Shown here: positions 63,451 to 64,000 of the stretch, piece after piece | Layout: the number at the start of each line of letters is the position of its first letter | Numbering within the stretch: position 1 is the stretch's first letter | Assembly (NCBI GenBank): GCA_963082975.1 | Contig: OY720344.1 | Span: forward strand, 2,170,001-2,234,000 | Direction of reading: 5' to 3' | Source of the DNA: Labia minor | Lineage: Eukaryota; Arthropoda; Insecta; Dermaptera; Spongiphoridae | DNA: 64,000 nucleotides | Notes under the pieces: generated by a model | Database searches by the model: none | What the model saw: only the letters and a program-made list of their open reading frames with translations | Told to the model about the DNA's origin: nothing | Made by a program: the position numbers and the translations under genes

Positions 63451-64000
63451 TAACAATTATGGAAGGTCATCGTAGGATGACCCTAGGTTTTCGGCATAAA
63501 AAATTATTTTTAGTAAGAAAAATGAATAATATATTTTTTTAATATTTTTATGATGTAAAATGAACGAATTTATTATTTATTTTTTAAAATTTCATTTTTT
63601 AATTTTCCCGTAAAAATTATGAAAGGTCATCTTAGGATGACCCTAGGTTTTCGGCATAAAAAAATAATTATTCATCAGAAATATCAATAATATATTTTTT
63701 TAATATTTTTATGATGTAAAATGAACGAATTTATTATTTATTTTTTAAAATTTCATTTTTTAATTTTCCCGTAAAAATTATGAAAGGTCATCTTAGGATG
63801 ACCCTAGGTTTTCGGCATAAAAAAATAATTATTCATCAGAAATATCAATAATATATTTTTTTAATATTTTTATGATGTAAAATGAACGAATTTATTATTT
63901 ATTTTTAAAAATTTCATTTTTTAATTTTACCGTAAAAATTATGAAAGGTCATCTTAGGATGACCCTAGGTTTTCGGCATAAAAAAATAATTATTCATCAG

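Larger units (their letters stand above)
16580..64000 (+). repeat. AT-rich ~160-bp satellite array, domain II
   Basis: Same satellite family and orientation as domain I, uninterrupted for 47.4 kb to the window end. Subtypes not seen before the gap are frequent: CCCGTAACAATTATGGAAGG or ...GGTAGG, AAAATTAACGAATTATATT, TTTTCAAAATAAAAAATT, TTCCCTTAAGAATT, GATGAGCCTAGG and TTTTTTAAATTTCCCG. The 136-bp monomers are absent. A pair of neighbouring subtypes in domain I (TTTTCAACAT then CCCGTAAGAATT, at about 1530-1655) corresponds to TTTTCAAAAT then CCCTTAAGAATT here, so the domains share an ancestral order. There are no genes, and no other insertion is seen. Confidence 0.97.

Noticed and set aside
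1-64000. CRISPR array
   Set aside because: Repeats are about 160 bp with no unique spacers; the whole unit is repeated, as in satellite DNA.
1-64000. CENP-B box in the monomer
   Set aside because: TTCG and CGGG (on the complement) both occur in the monomer, but not in the required spacing or order. No match to the mammalian CENP-B box core.
1-64000. Telomeric repeats
   Set aside because: CCCTAGG in the core recalls telomere-like CCCTAA but occurs once per 160 bp and not in tandem.

Overview
This window is almost entirely one eukaryotic satellite DNA array. A very AT-rich monomer (about 20% G+C by hand count) of 160-161 bp is repeated head to tail, always in the same orientation, from the first base to the last, about 390 copies in all. 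I find no protein-coding gene, rRNA or tRNA. The array recurrently contains TAA/TAG stops, and the few open frames are chance. Monomer length, single orientation, AT-richness and multi-monomer higher-order repeats (HORs) fit a centromeric or pericentromeric satellite of a eukaryote. The species cannot be named from this. An invertebrate such as an insect is a guess, based on the AT-richness and on an LTR-like insertion with a 4-bp target duplication.

The most striking part of the monomer is a short G+C-rich core with an almost invariant dyad: GGTCATC, a 4-base loop (usually GTAG or TTAG), then GATGACC, followed at once by the palindrome CCTAGG. The rest is long A/T tracts. Sequence variants come in linked blocks, for example ATTCATCAG...ATATCAAT versus TTTTTAGTAAG...ATATGAAT. 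This lets individual monomers be recognised and HOR structure be read by eye.

Layout. 1-11291: array domain I, including an 18-monomer tandem duplication with a 2848-bp period (about 2.13-7.83 kb) and unusual 136-bp monomers with an internal 25-bp deletion. 11292-12110: an 819-bp non-satellite insertion starting TG and ending CA, flanked by TAAT/TAAT, best explained as a solo LTR of a retrotransposon. 12111-16379: array domain I resumes and repeats the order of monomers seen at 1-3.06 kb. 16380-16579: exactly 200 N, an assembly gap. 16580-64000: array domain II, with related but distinct monomer subtypes (notably one reading GTAACAATTATGG) and nested HORs.

In domain II, shared diagnostic variants give repeat offsets of 2416, 2737, 4994, 5154, 5471, 9183, 13848, 17396, 25770 and 31242 bp, all close to whole numbers of monomers. 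The largest clean copy pair is about 8.7 kb long (31.2-39.9 kb and 48.6-57.3 kb). This is what repeated unequal exchange or segmental amplification in monomer register would give. Visible breakpoints (57.27 kb, 44.82 kb) and conversion-like patches (39.92 kb, 45.1 kb) mark individual events. Nearly identical long copies and the gap also make assembly error a real possibility.

Offsets were measured by hand from matching variant motifs. Block ends are approximate, usually to within one monomer.
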